Origin: Anomalospiza imberbis
Lineage: Eukaryota; Chordata; Aves; Passeriformes; Viduidae
NCBI RefSeq assembly: GCF_031753505.1
Contig: NC_089683.1
Coordinates: forward strand, 13,513,831-13,577,830
Direction: 5' to 3'
DNA: 64,000 nucleotides
Numbering within the stretch: position 1 is the stretch's first letter; each line of letters opens with the position of its first letter. This document shows positions 1-13,056 of the stretch, piece by piece. Both the position numbers and the translations under genes were made by a program. The notes beneath the pieces were generated by a model. The model was not told the origin of the DNA, ran no database searches, and saw nothing but the letters and a program-made list of their open reading frames with translations.

Positions 1-3000
1 TTATGGTTCTGTATTGGTTTGTAATAAAGTTTCTCCATTCAGCTTTCAGATTTCGACAATATTAATGAAATTATCAGCATGTATTAGAAACTGCATGTTC
101 GTGAAAACTGCAAAATAGTTAATGGTGAGTCTTGTCTTTAATCTCAGGCAAAGTGTAGCTTCTGCAATAAGATTAATTTTCTCTCTAGACAAAGTATTTG
201 ACTCACAAAATTTTAGTCACAGGTTAAATACTGTAAGCCTATTTCATAACTTCTGCTGAAAGTTATTATAAGAACTCCATCTGTGTATTTCTTTCAGCTT
301 CTAAATTGAATGTCAGTTTAGTTTGTAGGACTGTATTTCAGTCAATAAAAATTTACTATGACTCAAACTCACTTTAAAGTGGTGGGTTAAAGAATCACCT
401 AAACTTTGTTCTGATTATTTTCTTTGGAGGAACATTAAATGACATTTTAATTTTTTTTTTTTTAAGTCTGCTTTGTACCTACATGTGAGGAGTCAGTCAA
501 AAACACAGGTTTTTCTTTGGCTTCATGAAGATGAATTACTTTTCAATAAATGGTGCAAAAAGCATGAAGACTGCTTTGTATGCTTCAAGTTATTATGTTC
601 ATGTAATAGCAAACCTTTGTATTCAAGTAGATCTTGATGTATGAGATTCATTTTTTATTGCAATCCATCAGAGATTTTACAGAGTGAATAACAGAACTGC
701 TAAATATGACAAACATGTCAAAGTCAGTGAAGGATTATGATCTGGTATGGATATTATAACTGTTTCCTATAATAACAGTACAGTTAGAACTGTTTGTCAA
801 CATTTTGTTATAAATTACCTACTCTTGGGGATTGCAGTAGTGTACCTACATGTATGGTTCTAGAGGACCAAAATTCAAAGGCTTTCCAGGGTAAGCTATC
901 TTCTCTAAAGTAGCTATTTATTGCTCACAATATCCTTCCTCAAATTTTAAGAATTAGGAGTAAACTAAAAACTGCCAAATGTATTCAGAATTATTCTCTT
1001 TAACAATGTTTTTGTTGAAAAATATTTGCATTCTATTAACACCATAATTGCCAAAATTCACTAGAGTTACACTGAAATACTGATAAAATAATCTGGTCAG
1101 TCCTAATAGCCTCTGTCACAGCAGGGTTATTGCTTATACAGACAGCAGTGAAGATATCACGGTTCATACTAGGTAAAGGGTGTGTCAAGGCATATAGTGT
1201 ATCCAGGAACCTTCCTAGTTCCAACATTATATAAATGCAGATAGAGACAGACTCCCAAATGAATTCTATTATTAAAAAATACAGGATACATTAACAAGAT
1301 TATTTAATTTTCATTCAGTTAGGGAAATATGAGAAAATTCTGAAGAACTAGAAAACGTGAAAGAAAACAGAGTGTAAGTTAAGTTCATAGATGTATTTAA
1401 GTACGAGAGAAGTTTCTCAGGAATTATAAACCAGTTACAAGTCTGCAGCATGATGGAATAATAGAATGAAGATTTTTTTCAAAATATTTATACTGATAGA
1501 ATTGCTGGTCTACCTGATAAATACTACTGTGTGGATGTATACTTTGTTTTCTCCAAGGTATTTGAGTAGTATATTAGATTTTGTTCAAAAAATATTATAC
1601 TATATGTAATTATCACAGCCATAAGTAGGTGTAATCTAAAAGTGGTTTGTTAGCTGAAATTCCCTATAATCCAACAGAAAAATAACATGGTAAGGCATAT
1701 TTTTGAAAAATATCTTCTGGATTTTTCCTTCTAAATTTTTGTCTACGACCAATATGACATGGTAACTTTCTAGTATGGCTGCTAAATGGCACTGGTTGAT
1801 GAGGGAAGCATTGATAAGTAAAACCAACAAATCTTTTCCCCTTCAGTATAGCTAAATCCAAGTAATTACAAATTTTGAATTTGAGAGTAAACAATATATG
1901 TGATATGCATCTATATAAATTCTATAATTCCGTAGACCAGAAATTTAAAAGAAGACAGATTTTGGCATCAAAGTTTGATTCTACATAAATTCTCACTTGT
2001 ACTGTTTTTGAAGAAAAAAAAAAAGTAAAGAGGAACACCAGAAAGGAAGGGGTATTTTAATATAGAGTATGTAAAGCAGCTAAAATTCTATACCAAATTC
2101 AAGACAACACTGAATACTGTAAAATGTTAGGAATATCACCTGAAGTGGGGTCACAGTTCTTCTGAGTAGTGTGGAAATCCTGAGAAGCTCAGTTGCCACT
2201 GCTCAGCTTCCTTATAACAATTAGGACAGATACTTGTGATCTGCTGGTTTTAATATTTCAAATGAAATCAACATTAAATATTGCTGGAAGACAAGCACTA
2301 CAGCATAACCTTTTATTTAAAAATGTCAAAAGACAAAAAAGTTCATCAGAAAAAAATAATTAAGAAAAATACCTGATAGCAGAGGATTTTCAGGCTTTTT
2401 GTTAACTACACAGTGAAATCCTATAACTGGAAGGTTTCACCAACTTGGTCTTTAAATGTAAGAGAGTCAGCCTCAATCACTTTGTGTTGGGAAAAACTGG
2501 GAACTCCTAACACTTGAGTATGTGCAATTTGTGACAATCAAATTCCACAGTGAGGGAATAAGGCTTTTAGAGTATCAGCAAGTTAACACTGCCAGAGCTA
2601 AATCTTGAAAGCTTTGGGTTCATCATAATTTGCAGTAATTCAGCTTAACAGGGTAAATGGAACGATATGATCCTCTTTCCTAGGACACTGTTTCCTTCTG
2701 GTTAGCAGAAGCAGGTCCCTGGAGAGAATGGGATTTTAGAATAGAATAGTTCAGAAGGCAGCAGATCATGGCCAAGTTTAATTTTCCATTGCATGAGGCT
2801 GTGGTCTTCAGAGGGAAGAAAAGACTACTGCTCTCCATTGTGCACCCTTAGACTCCCTGATGGCTTGATGTTCTCTTTTGGTTTTCCTTTATCACCTTCT
2901 TAAAAAGGATCAGATAAATGGTTACAACCAGAGTAGATCAATAGTTTAGCATCTGCTAATAATAAAATATTCCTGATAAGATTATATTTCTCAAAAAATA

Positions 3001-6000
3001 TTCCTCAACTTGTTAGTGGCTCTGGCTGCATGACCTTTGCCCCTGTTCCCACCCTACTCGAACTGGTAAGAAAGATTAGAAGACACCTAACCTCATTACT
3101 TCTGTACAACTACCTACAGTTAATGTAGCCATATAGCAAAAAATTTGAGTGAAGAGAGATGAAATATTTTTAATCAGTCTTTAGACAAAATAGTCAATAT
3201 TCAGCTTCTCATCTTAGGGATTATTTTTCATGATTATGATGCTTAAAGATTTTTCTAAGAGCTCCTGTAGGAGGATGGAATTAATGTTATTAACAATGTA
3301 ATTTTCATTCTGAGTGAAAGATTTGATGTCTCCACAGTAACAGTTAATATCACTGAGTTACTAAAGAAAAATAATGCAACATAACTTTTTTTTCATTTGA
3401 GATTTATTAAGCTTTATAATATTTTCAGTCTTCCATGCTCCATAATGTAGTTAGCTTTTCTATAAGGAAGAATAAATTCTCAAAGTGAAATCTGTAGTCA
3501 TGATAGGGGAAAAGTTTACTTTGGTGGTGGTACCTGTGGCAGGACCTTTAACCCCTTATACAGCAAAAGCTTATCTCCCCATAACATATGGCTAGGTTAG
3601 GCTGGAATGATTTGTCATGTGATGAATTATCTCAGCTGAGAACCTCCTTGGCTGTAAAAACACATTCTAGCGTGAATGGTGAGAAAGAAAAACATAAAAT
3701 TTGTGATTGCAGAACACAATAATTTTTGCAACTATAAAAGATCACTATGATTTTCATGAAATCAGAAATCTCTGATACATTCTCTGAGTGCGTGGAGAGT
3801 TCTCAGTATTAAGATGTTGGCATTGAGTTACTTCCCTGGGATTGAGCGAAACTGGGAGATTCTCTGGCCATCACTGTCATTCCCTGGTAAGTGACATTGA
3901 CTCCTAATCTAAACTATTTCTTTGCTAGCTGTAACATAAGGTACCTTTACTATTATTATCGTATTTTATTATTATCGTGAACTGTATTTTTTATCTACTA
4001 GTAGTTCCTATGTGTTACCCTGTGTATTAATGATCAGTTTAAGTCTTATGTCTGTTTCCTTGGCCTATTCAAAAACATAATTCATGTTGTAGTAGCCCTG
4101 ATTGGTCATTTTTAAGAGCTTGTCAGTGAGAGTGGGTTTTGGGGTGCTGGCCCCCTCAATAAAGATTCTGCCTACTGCCAGAAACCTGGAAAGGCAGGGA
4201 TTTGTCTAAGCTTTCTCCTCTCCATTCGTAACAGCACCAAAGAAGCACTTCAGGCTAGGCAGAACTGAATGTGATTTTAATAACCACTATGTAGGACATG
4301 AATTACTGACTAGCATTATAATCACAAACAAAATTACAAAGATGCAATTATTAAAACAAATAGACTTGGTCTTAAGAAGCTGTGCAATAAGGAATATGGA
4401 GCATGAAATGTCCTGGCTTCTCAACAGGAGATCTTTTTAGATAGCCATTGTGTCATACTAATGTTAGTAAAGGGCTGATAAAGAATTAGTGACCTTCATT
4501 ATCTGCACTGTAAAATTAATGGGAATGTGGAAGATGCAGTTGTCAGGCAATGCAAATATGAGGGTTACCTAGGATAACCTAGAATATATTCCTGAAATTC
4601 ATTAAGCTTCTTAATTATTTTAGTAATTAGATAAATGCTGAGTGTTTGTGCTTTGTTTGTTGGGTTTTATTTGTGAATATAGGGTTTAAGAAATTTTAGC
4701 ATCAAAGTATACTTCGTAAAAATTTATGCTGTAACATGATTTGTCACTTCCTGTCAAAAGTTGTGTTGTTGGAAATTTTAGAAATTCAGATAAAAGAAAC
4801 ATTCATGTATATGTATAAATTGGAAGATCATTGTGACTTATTTGTGGTGTCAAACTTTATAAAAATATCAAAGTTTTAAAACTACTAAATTTATAATTTA
4901 AAGCTATCTGTTAACAGATTGTATCATTTAAAGTTGTTGACATTATAACAAGGATTTAATAAGTACTGGCTGTAGGCTCCTAGAAGTAAAATTTATTCGG
5001 ATTTCAGTTTGAAACTGCTGAAAAATTCCTTTTAGGACACTGCATTGGATTAATTATATTTTTATCCAATACTACTTGAACAATAAGAAAAAAAGCAGTT
5101 TTGTCTTTAGATAATTTCATAGTGTGTGGGCAATTTTGGAATACTTCAAATTATAATGCTTATACTTAAAATGTTTCTAGTAGTGCACAACTGTAAAATA
5201 ACTTTAATTTTCACTCTATCAACTCATAAGTGTTGTCTTTTACTACCACCCCTCAATCCACTAGTTGTCTTCCTCACTCCCAAGAGCAATTAATTCCTGC
5301 AGTACGTAGGAAAAAAACCAAAAACCTGTTCACGATTGGACAGTATTTGCTATATGCATTTCAAATTCAAACTTTACCCTTTTTTACAGACTCCATGTGT
5401 ATTAGCTCTCTTCTCTGTGTTTATCTTTCCTCTCATGCAGTTATACTGCTTTTTTGCCAGCTTTCAAAAGCAAGTTACAAGCTCCCTCTCCACGGTGTGT
5501 TTGCAGTATGTTGCAGCTGTTCTGACTAAAGCTGTTGCTGGAGTGAAATAAGAAATGAGACTATGGCACAGGATCAGACATTTCTTGAATCCTTTTAACC
5601 ATGCCTTTGAATTTGTAAGGGAAATCAATACTAAAGAACTGAACCTGAAATCAATTCAAGCAAGAGGAAAAAAAAAAAAACAGCCTCTAAATGAGAAAGA
5701 GGAGACAGAACAGCCTTAAATAAATGACTTGATTAAATAATATCTTTTTGACTACTAGTTGGTCTCTATGCTTTGTCTCAACATGATTCCTGACTTTTTC
5801 AAGTGTGGAATCACACCCAAGAAAACTTTTGTGCATTGGTTGTAATTAACCATAAAGCATGAGATAACCATGAAAAAATTTTGTTCAGCATTCTTTTATT
5901 TATAGACTGATGGACTGATTTTTTTAAAACAATAAATGAATGAATGACTTTTTTCATTTATTAGGAGTATAAAAATATTGAGTGTGTTTGTAGAGATATC

Positions 6001-6214
6001 AATAAGTAATAATCAACAGTATAAAATTTAATTAGGACACAGGTAATCATATTATTATAATACATCTGAAGGGCAAAACAACAGTTCAAAGTTCTAAAAA
6101 AGTAATTTAGTGAAGGTCATTCATCATATAGCTACTTCAAGCAGAATGATGGGGGCACATTTCTGTTAAATTTGAACACTGAATTAAATGTAATCTACAT
6201 AAGTGATTCATGCT

Positions 6215-6254
6215 CATATGAGTTCAACTGATATCATATGAGCTCAACTGATAT
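6215..6254. repeat. Two-copy 20-bp tandem duplication
   Basis: Two adjacent 20-bp copies, 6215-6234 and 6235-6254, differ at one base (agTtcaactg versus agCtcaactg). Each starts with the NdeI-like palindrome catatg. Likely a replication-slippage duplication that is fairly recent, given one difference in 20. Confidence 0.9.
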
Positions 6255-9200
6255 ATATTCAAATTAAAGTAGTGCCAAGTTATAATTACGTACCAATGCA
6301 GACTTGCTTCAGACTTAGGAAATAAATTACCTAACTATCTCCATGCACATATCTCTGTATGATTGACTAGCTTCTATAATAATTTTTAGTTTGTGTTTGC
6401 CCTTTGTGCTTTATAATTTATTTATTTCAGTGTAACATTTTTACCCTGTTTGATACTGGAGTTATAAAAAGGAAAACCCCCTTGTGTATTTATGTTTATT
6501 CTCTACTCCAAAATTATTCATTTTTATGTCCTTAAGTCCTGCTAAGATCATTCTGGTTAACTTTTATCTTCTGTGTGGACACCATGACATGTTGAAGGTT
6601 TATGACCAAGTTAAGCATTCACCATTTACATGTACACACACATGGGTACAAAAATATAAAGACAAGAATCTCTATCTAAAGTAACTGTGAACACTGCTGA
6701 AGTTTTGGACAGAAGATTCCAGATACCCTGCGTGTGATTCTGGATATTTATGTAAGATGCAATACAGATGTCTCAGTGTAATGTTTGCTCTTCATGAGGA
6801 GATAATATGCCTAAAGGACATTTCTTTTAGTGTTCTAGAAAGAACAGGGAATAAAATAAATTCTTGCTACACAGATTCCTTTTGAAATAATGATTAATAG
6901 TATCCAGTTCATAATCTGTACACTGACAGATATTTTCATATCAGAGCTCTTTAAAGCTTTCCACTTATTTGGGGACATTTATAACAAGAATGAACAGATA
7001 CGTTCAATTAAGTGCTATTTCACATATTCCTGAATTACTGGGAGCATCTGGAGCAACTTATGGAAGTAGCAGTACAAAACATAACCAGTGCAAGTTCTTT
7101 CAGATAAGTCTCAGACTATTCCATAGACATAGTGTTAAATAAAGAAGCACTGACTGTAATAAAATCAGAAGTTAAAAATCTGGATATTTCAGAATATATT
7201 CCAGAGTAAAGGATCCACTATGCTCCACCGTTGTATTTAAGTGGCAATATCACCATCTGAGGGCACAATTCCAAATTAACCTTGAAACACATCCTAGCCA
7301 GCCTTGTACATCTGGATTCACAGATATTCATCACTCATGAGTGGATATCAGCTGCAACTGACATGAAAAAAATATGTCAAAAAAAGCAAAAAGTTCTAAA
7401 ATGTGATAAGGAAATTTTTGCTGTGGTTTCCATAGGATGCCACATGAAGACAACTTACTGTTATAAACTATGTCAATCAAATGTTCTGTCTCATAAACAA
7501 AGGGAAAATAATTTATAAAGTAATTAATTGACCGATCCTTCAATTTAAAGACCATTCTGTTCTGTACTGCAGTTATAATTTTTGAAAAAAAAAATTTCAA
7601 CACAAATTCAGTACTGTCTGGACAACTTCTTTTAAGTTCTTCTTAAGCCAAATTATTAAAATTTGCTCTTTAGAAACCCACAAACTCTGCCTGTCACTTC
7701 ATCTAGGAAAGCTGAGAAAACTTAAGTGTGGAAGTCTAGTGTCTTGCTTACAGGTATTGATTACAGATTTATTTTTTTTCCTTGACTATATGGAAATGAA
7801 AGACTGCATATAAATAGTGGAAAGGATATGAAATAAAATATTAAAAGGATTAAAAGGATAGTGGAAGGATAAAAAAAAAAGCCTAGACCTTTTTACAATC
7901 TGGAATAATCTTCTCTAAGACTTTAAGACTCTTTTGCTTGATTTTGGAATGAATGAGGAAATTGAACAGTAACAATTGTGTATGGGAAGAATCAGATTTT
8001 GTTCTCCAGAATATTCACAATTGCCTTTAGCAAGATAGGAAGAGTTGCTATATAGTAACAAATGTTGAAATAAGGGGTCAGTGTAAGAAGAACATAACAT
8101 ACAATAACATAACATAGAATTTGAAATTTTAGAAGAGATCAACAATGAAATAGATGACAAACTATTTTGTCAGGTGTACCACTAAACTACCATTGAAACA
8201 TTTGATATCTGTATCACCCATGTTGAATAGAAGCCTAATATAAAAACAATCTAAATACTACTTCATCAATTGTATGTTTGTACCACCAAAGAAATAATAA
8301 TAAGAAATAAGAAATCCCTAAAACAAGTCAAAAGAAAAGGAAGTTTTCTTTTTGGGAATCTTTATCCTTGACAATTTTCAGATAAAACAAAAAAACACCA
8401 CCTGAAATTGCAATAAATTAAGAGTTTCTGATTGAAACAAATATTTGGTGTATTTAAGTACCATTGGGAATTATTTTTGCATTCCTATGATATAAAAACT
8501 GTGATGCATATGTCAAAGGCATTGGGGTTTTGTTTTCTCTCTTTTCAAATATTCTTTTGCAGTTAAACTACAAACAGTATATTTTGTAGTACATTTGCTA
8601 ATAAAAATTAATTTTAACCCATTAGAATAAAAGTAATAACAAGATGTTTTGATTAAAAACCTAATACAACTTTGATTGGAACACTTCTTGCATGATTTAA
8701 TAAGATAATAATAAAGTTTCTTGTCAATACAAAAAATAAAAACTCTAAACAACAATCATTATTCAACAGCTGTTGATTAAGAAACACTGATGAAAATCAC
8801 AAATAAATCTCTCACCACATAGAAATCTCAGTAATATAATTTGCAAATTAGCAGATCTTTTAAGAGAACGTTGATATATCTAACTTTGTACATGAAAGGT
8901 GTTGCGAGGTATTGCACTGAGAATGACTCAATAATTAATGAGCTTTATAAATAAATAAATAAGATGATTGTCACAATCTAATCACAGGAACTGTCAATGG
9001 CAATGGAAGTGTCTCTGTTTCATCTCTATACTCCTGGCTTTCAATTATGATCAAATAAACTTTGGATTACTATACTTCCCTTTTCTTCAGAGCTCAGTCA
9101 TTATTTTAAAATCCTCATATTGCCATTGTGTTATGCATATTTAATAATTCAGGACACTTTTGGAAACTTTTCATTTAAATGGTATGGTTAAAAGGTGGCT

Positions 9201-12200
9201 TTATCTTACAGTAAGCAGTTCTGTCACAAGAACCCAAAATTTACCGAGTCCCAGTTCACATGGAGAAGTTAGGCCCCTCAATGGTCAGTTTCAAATAGTA
9301 ATTTATATCTACTTCAAAATAATCATCATTATTGTCAAACAAGAGGAATTTCCATCTATTTCTTCTTTGTCTCAGTGGTTCTTTATTCTATGTCTTGTTT
9401 GAACCTCAACCAATTAAAAATCAAACTTTGACTTCCTAAAACTAACAGTAATTCATATTAACCTGCAATGGCCCAGGAAGTTTTTGATGATATAAGCATG
9501 GAAGTAATTTGGAAGGATATTAAGATACCATGCATGAAGACCCACATAAATATGATGACCAATGTAACAGAAAATCAAATAAATTATAGAGTTCAAGATC
9601 ACTGCCCTTTGGGAATTAATAACAAATTGTGCTACAAGCCTACTAATTACAACTGACTAGTGTAAAAAGATTCTGGTTTTTCCATCATCTTATGATAGGT
9701 TAAAAAATTACTAATAATTCAGTAATGAAATGGCAAATGTTATCTCAATATATAGAGGAAAACATTTCAAGTCTTTTAAAATCTTGTTTGAAAAACAAAC
9801 AAAAAAACCACCAAAAACAAAAACAAAAGACCCAACAACCAAAATCATACTTCTATACAAACTTCTGGAAGAAAAAAATAAAACTGTGACTTAGAAATAC
9901 TTGGATTGTTAGTTTTAAAGCAAAGAGGAAGCCACCTCATACATAGCCTAAGGAGGACATCTGCCAGCCTGGAACATCCTGTGTTATTCATGTCACTTTT
10001 GTTTTTGACAGTGACAGTAAGGGCCATCATTATCATACAGTCATCACTCTGTCTTCAACCTGGTTTGAAGAAACTTGTGTCTGTACAAATCCTGTGCCAT
10101 TGTGCTCTCCAGCTGACTCTTACTTCTGTATCTCTCTCTCTATCCCTTTTGTTTTTCAAGTTTGAGTGGCTTAATCAAGAAAGTGTCTCAGCAGTGAAAA
10201 ACAATAAGGGACTAAACATTTACAGAAACATCTGATGCACTTTACTGTCACAAGATTAACACATTTTTAATCTGATTAAGAGACCAGATGCTGCTCAATG
10301 TTTTTTTTCAGCAATGAGATAATCTAATAATAAAAATAAAAAGCTTGGAAATATTTGTTACTCTTCATATTTCAGTTGCACAAATTTGCTATTATCTCTT
10401 CTCTGCTATTTAAAAAAGTCCCTGCATTAGAAAAAAATAGGCAACATCTCTCATCATTAATAGAATCATGATAAACAGGGTTTTTTTTGGTACAACATAA
10501 TATACCTGAAGAAGAATGAAAACTCTAACTCCTGATACGTGCAATATTAGCAACATTGTTTTTCTCAATGTTTTAACTTACTCATTACATATTGTCTTTC
10601 TATAATCAAATTAAATGAGATTGTCACAATAACATTTCCAGCAGTAATAGGACAAAAACTTCCAAACCACATTAGCTGTTCAATATTATAAGAATTCACA
10701 AGCACTTATTTCTTAGCTTTTTCTGAGCCCAGAGGACTTCTCTGAACATAGCCTTTCTCAGAAAAGCAAACAAATATAGTCTATTAGTAAAGTAGACTCT
10801 AGGCAAAACTATCCAAGAACTTCCAGCAATACTTGTTTTATTTTCAAAAATCTGTTGGTTTGTTAAACTTCAGGAATACCTGTTAGCATGCCCAAATACT
10901 GCCATGTAAAGACATAGACATAATAACAGGACACTGGTTATGCAAGTGTTGTTTTTTCAGGTAGAAATAGCCTGATTGCTTTCTTTATAAACAGAACAAG
11001 AGCAAAATACCCTACATATCACTTAAAACCTCTCCCTGTAAAAAAAAAAAAAAATCTATTTTTGTTATTTGTGTAGGCCTACAAAAGACATGGTCATGTA
11101 TGAAGTGTGTATGAAGACATGGTCAGAATCATAGATTGGAAAGGAATAACAGTGATTGCCCTGAGCACATCTCACCTTCTAAGAGCTCATCTGGCTGAAT
11201 CCAAATGGATCTAGATAATGTACTTCACTGGTAGGAGCTATCATGAAAAAAGCTGGAAGGTTGCCCCTCCTTTTCTTAGGATCTTTTTTAAAAATATTCT
11301 GAAGCATGATCAATGCCCTTGCTAGCAAGGAGCTTTGATGTGGGCTTAGAATGCTAGAGACAGGATCCAGTGTGCAGACAATGGTCAGGGTCAGCCCTGG
11401 TGTGATGCTGGTCTGTCATGGTGACATATGTCCAAGGTCAAGTTAGCCAGTGGGACAACATCAAAATTGAGAAGATATAACCAGGGCAGACATAAATATA
11501 ACCAGCTGAATTTCTTTGTTTAGGCAAAATCCTGGAAGCGGCATTAGGAACTTCATGTTGGGCAGCAATTTGGATACACAAGCAAAGATCAGGTGATGAA
11601 TGAAGAGGATAAACAAAAGTTTATGTATAACCTGAAACAGGAAATTTGAAAGGTGTTGTCAGTGTACTCTACATAGAGATACTTTTTCTCTTGCCATGGT
11701 CAGTCAAAAATGCGGTCTAATATTTAGGTGTTCAGATTACCTACTGCTGCATCAATAACTAGTCACTGGGAAAATGCCTGCTAGTATCAGTGACAACATC
11801 AACATCAATATAAATAACTAGTCCCATCATTTCAGATAAATATAATTCTATATTACCCCTTCAAATATTAATTCAAAGATAGAAGAAAGGTTAGTGAGAT
11901 CAGGCAGATGAAAGCTTAGTGCAATTATCTCCTATTTTTTTTTTTTTGAGCAGTTTTGGCAAGGTTAATGAGCTAAGAGAAATATGTAAATGAGTGAAAT
12001 AATGAAACCAATGTTTAATTTCAGTAATCAGCCTTTCAGTAAACAGCTGCCATTCAAGATTACAGAATTTAAAGGCTTTTCATCCATTTATCAGTTTTAG
12101 ACTTGTAGTTGTTATGGTTTCTGTATATTTTGCCCTCACTGCAATAGGTTAGTACTTGGAAATTTTCCTGTATAAATATTAGATAATAGTGTCTAAGTTC

Positions 12201-12370
12201 ATTTTAATAGGGAATGCTTTTACAGCCTACGCTTACCCAGTTTGATGTGATCCTATTTACTGCAGAGGTTCTTTATAAACTCAGATTGATCATGAATAGA
12301 AGAGTGATGAGCAAAATGTATGAGAACTGGGAGGATCTATTTTTGTAAAAATCTGCAACAACTTAGTTAT

Positions 12371-12427
12371 TTGGATTAAGAAATATGAAAAGTAATTTTT
12401 TGGATTATGAAATATGAAAAGTAATTT
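12371..12427. repeat. Two-copy 28-bp tandem duplication
   Basis: Copies at 12371-12398 and 12400-12427 match at 27 of 28 positions (period 29). The unit begins ttggatta and ends aaaagtaattt. No coding role is seen; it looks like a local slippage duplication. Confidence 0.9.
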
Positions 12428-13008
12428 CTCTTCCTGATCAGATTTAAGGTGTTTCAAATTTATGGGGTTTTTATGTGCAATGTGAAGCATTTGATCAGCT
12501 GCTGACAATTTGTGGTCATATCTTTCACAGTTACCACTTTGTTGAGTTACTATTAAGCATAAGTAATGTACTGGCCATAACTTTTGTCAGCTTGATTTCC
12601 TGAAGTCTCTGGTCAATACACTTATTACACTTAAAATAGCCACCAAAATTTTTTAGGTAATGGGAGATGAATGATTCAGTGGTGTTTGGAAGATGCCAGT
12701 AGTATGCATTGAGGTGGCAAGGGCAGGTGGTCTGCTGACTTAGCTCTTTCAGATAAGGTGCTAGCATTACACTAGGAAAGGTGAACAGCAGATACCTGTC
12801 CCTAATGAGTAAAATGGAAGGGTAAGGTACTTCAAGTAAAGAATCCTTAATTGCCAATATTCTTTATCCTAAGCTGGGATAGTTAGGAAATTTTAAAGAA
12901 TAGTTTATTTCTTCCATACATGCTTGTGGAAGTAATGTATGTTTCTTTACAGACAGAAACAGCACAAGAAAAGAAAACATCAAATTTAATTACAAGAAAT
13001 GGTTGCCT

Positions 13009-13056
13009 AAAATTTTGCTCCTGCGAAAACCTGCAAAATTTTGCTCCTGCAAAACC
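13009..13056. repeat. Two-copy ~26-bp tandem duplication
   Basis: The motif aaaattttgctcctgc occurs at 13009 and again at 13035. Each copy is followed by an AAAACC run, with a one-base length difference between copies (cgaaaacc versus aaaacc). It is a short direct duplication in AT-rich DNA. Confidence 0.85.

Noticed and set aside
4110..4250. GC-richer patch with AATAAA, possible LTR end or transcript 3' end
   Set aside because: No matching second end, TSD or upstream exon was found; a lone AATAAA is common in AT-rich DNA.
11100..11440. tcagaatcatagattggaaa, reminiscent of a reversed CR1 tail
   Set aside because: The following sequence does not continue into the CR1 3' region, so the resemblance is too short to call.
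12531..12857. Minus-strand 108-codon frame
   Set aside because: Considered as an exon or LINE relic because of CXXH/CXXC-like spacing, but no family match and no splice signals that I could trust.
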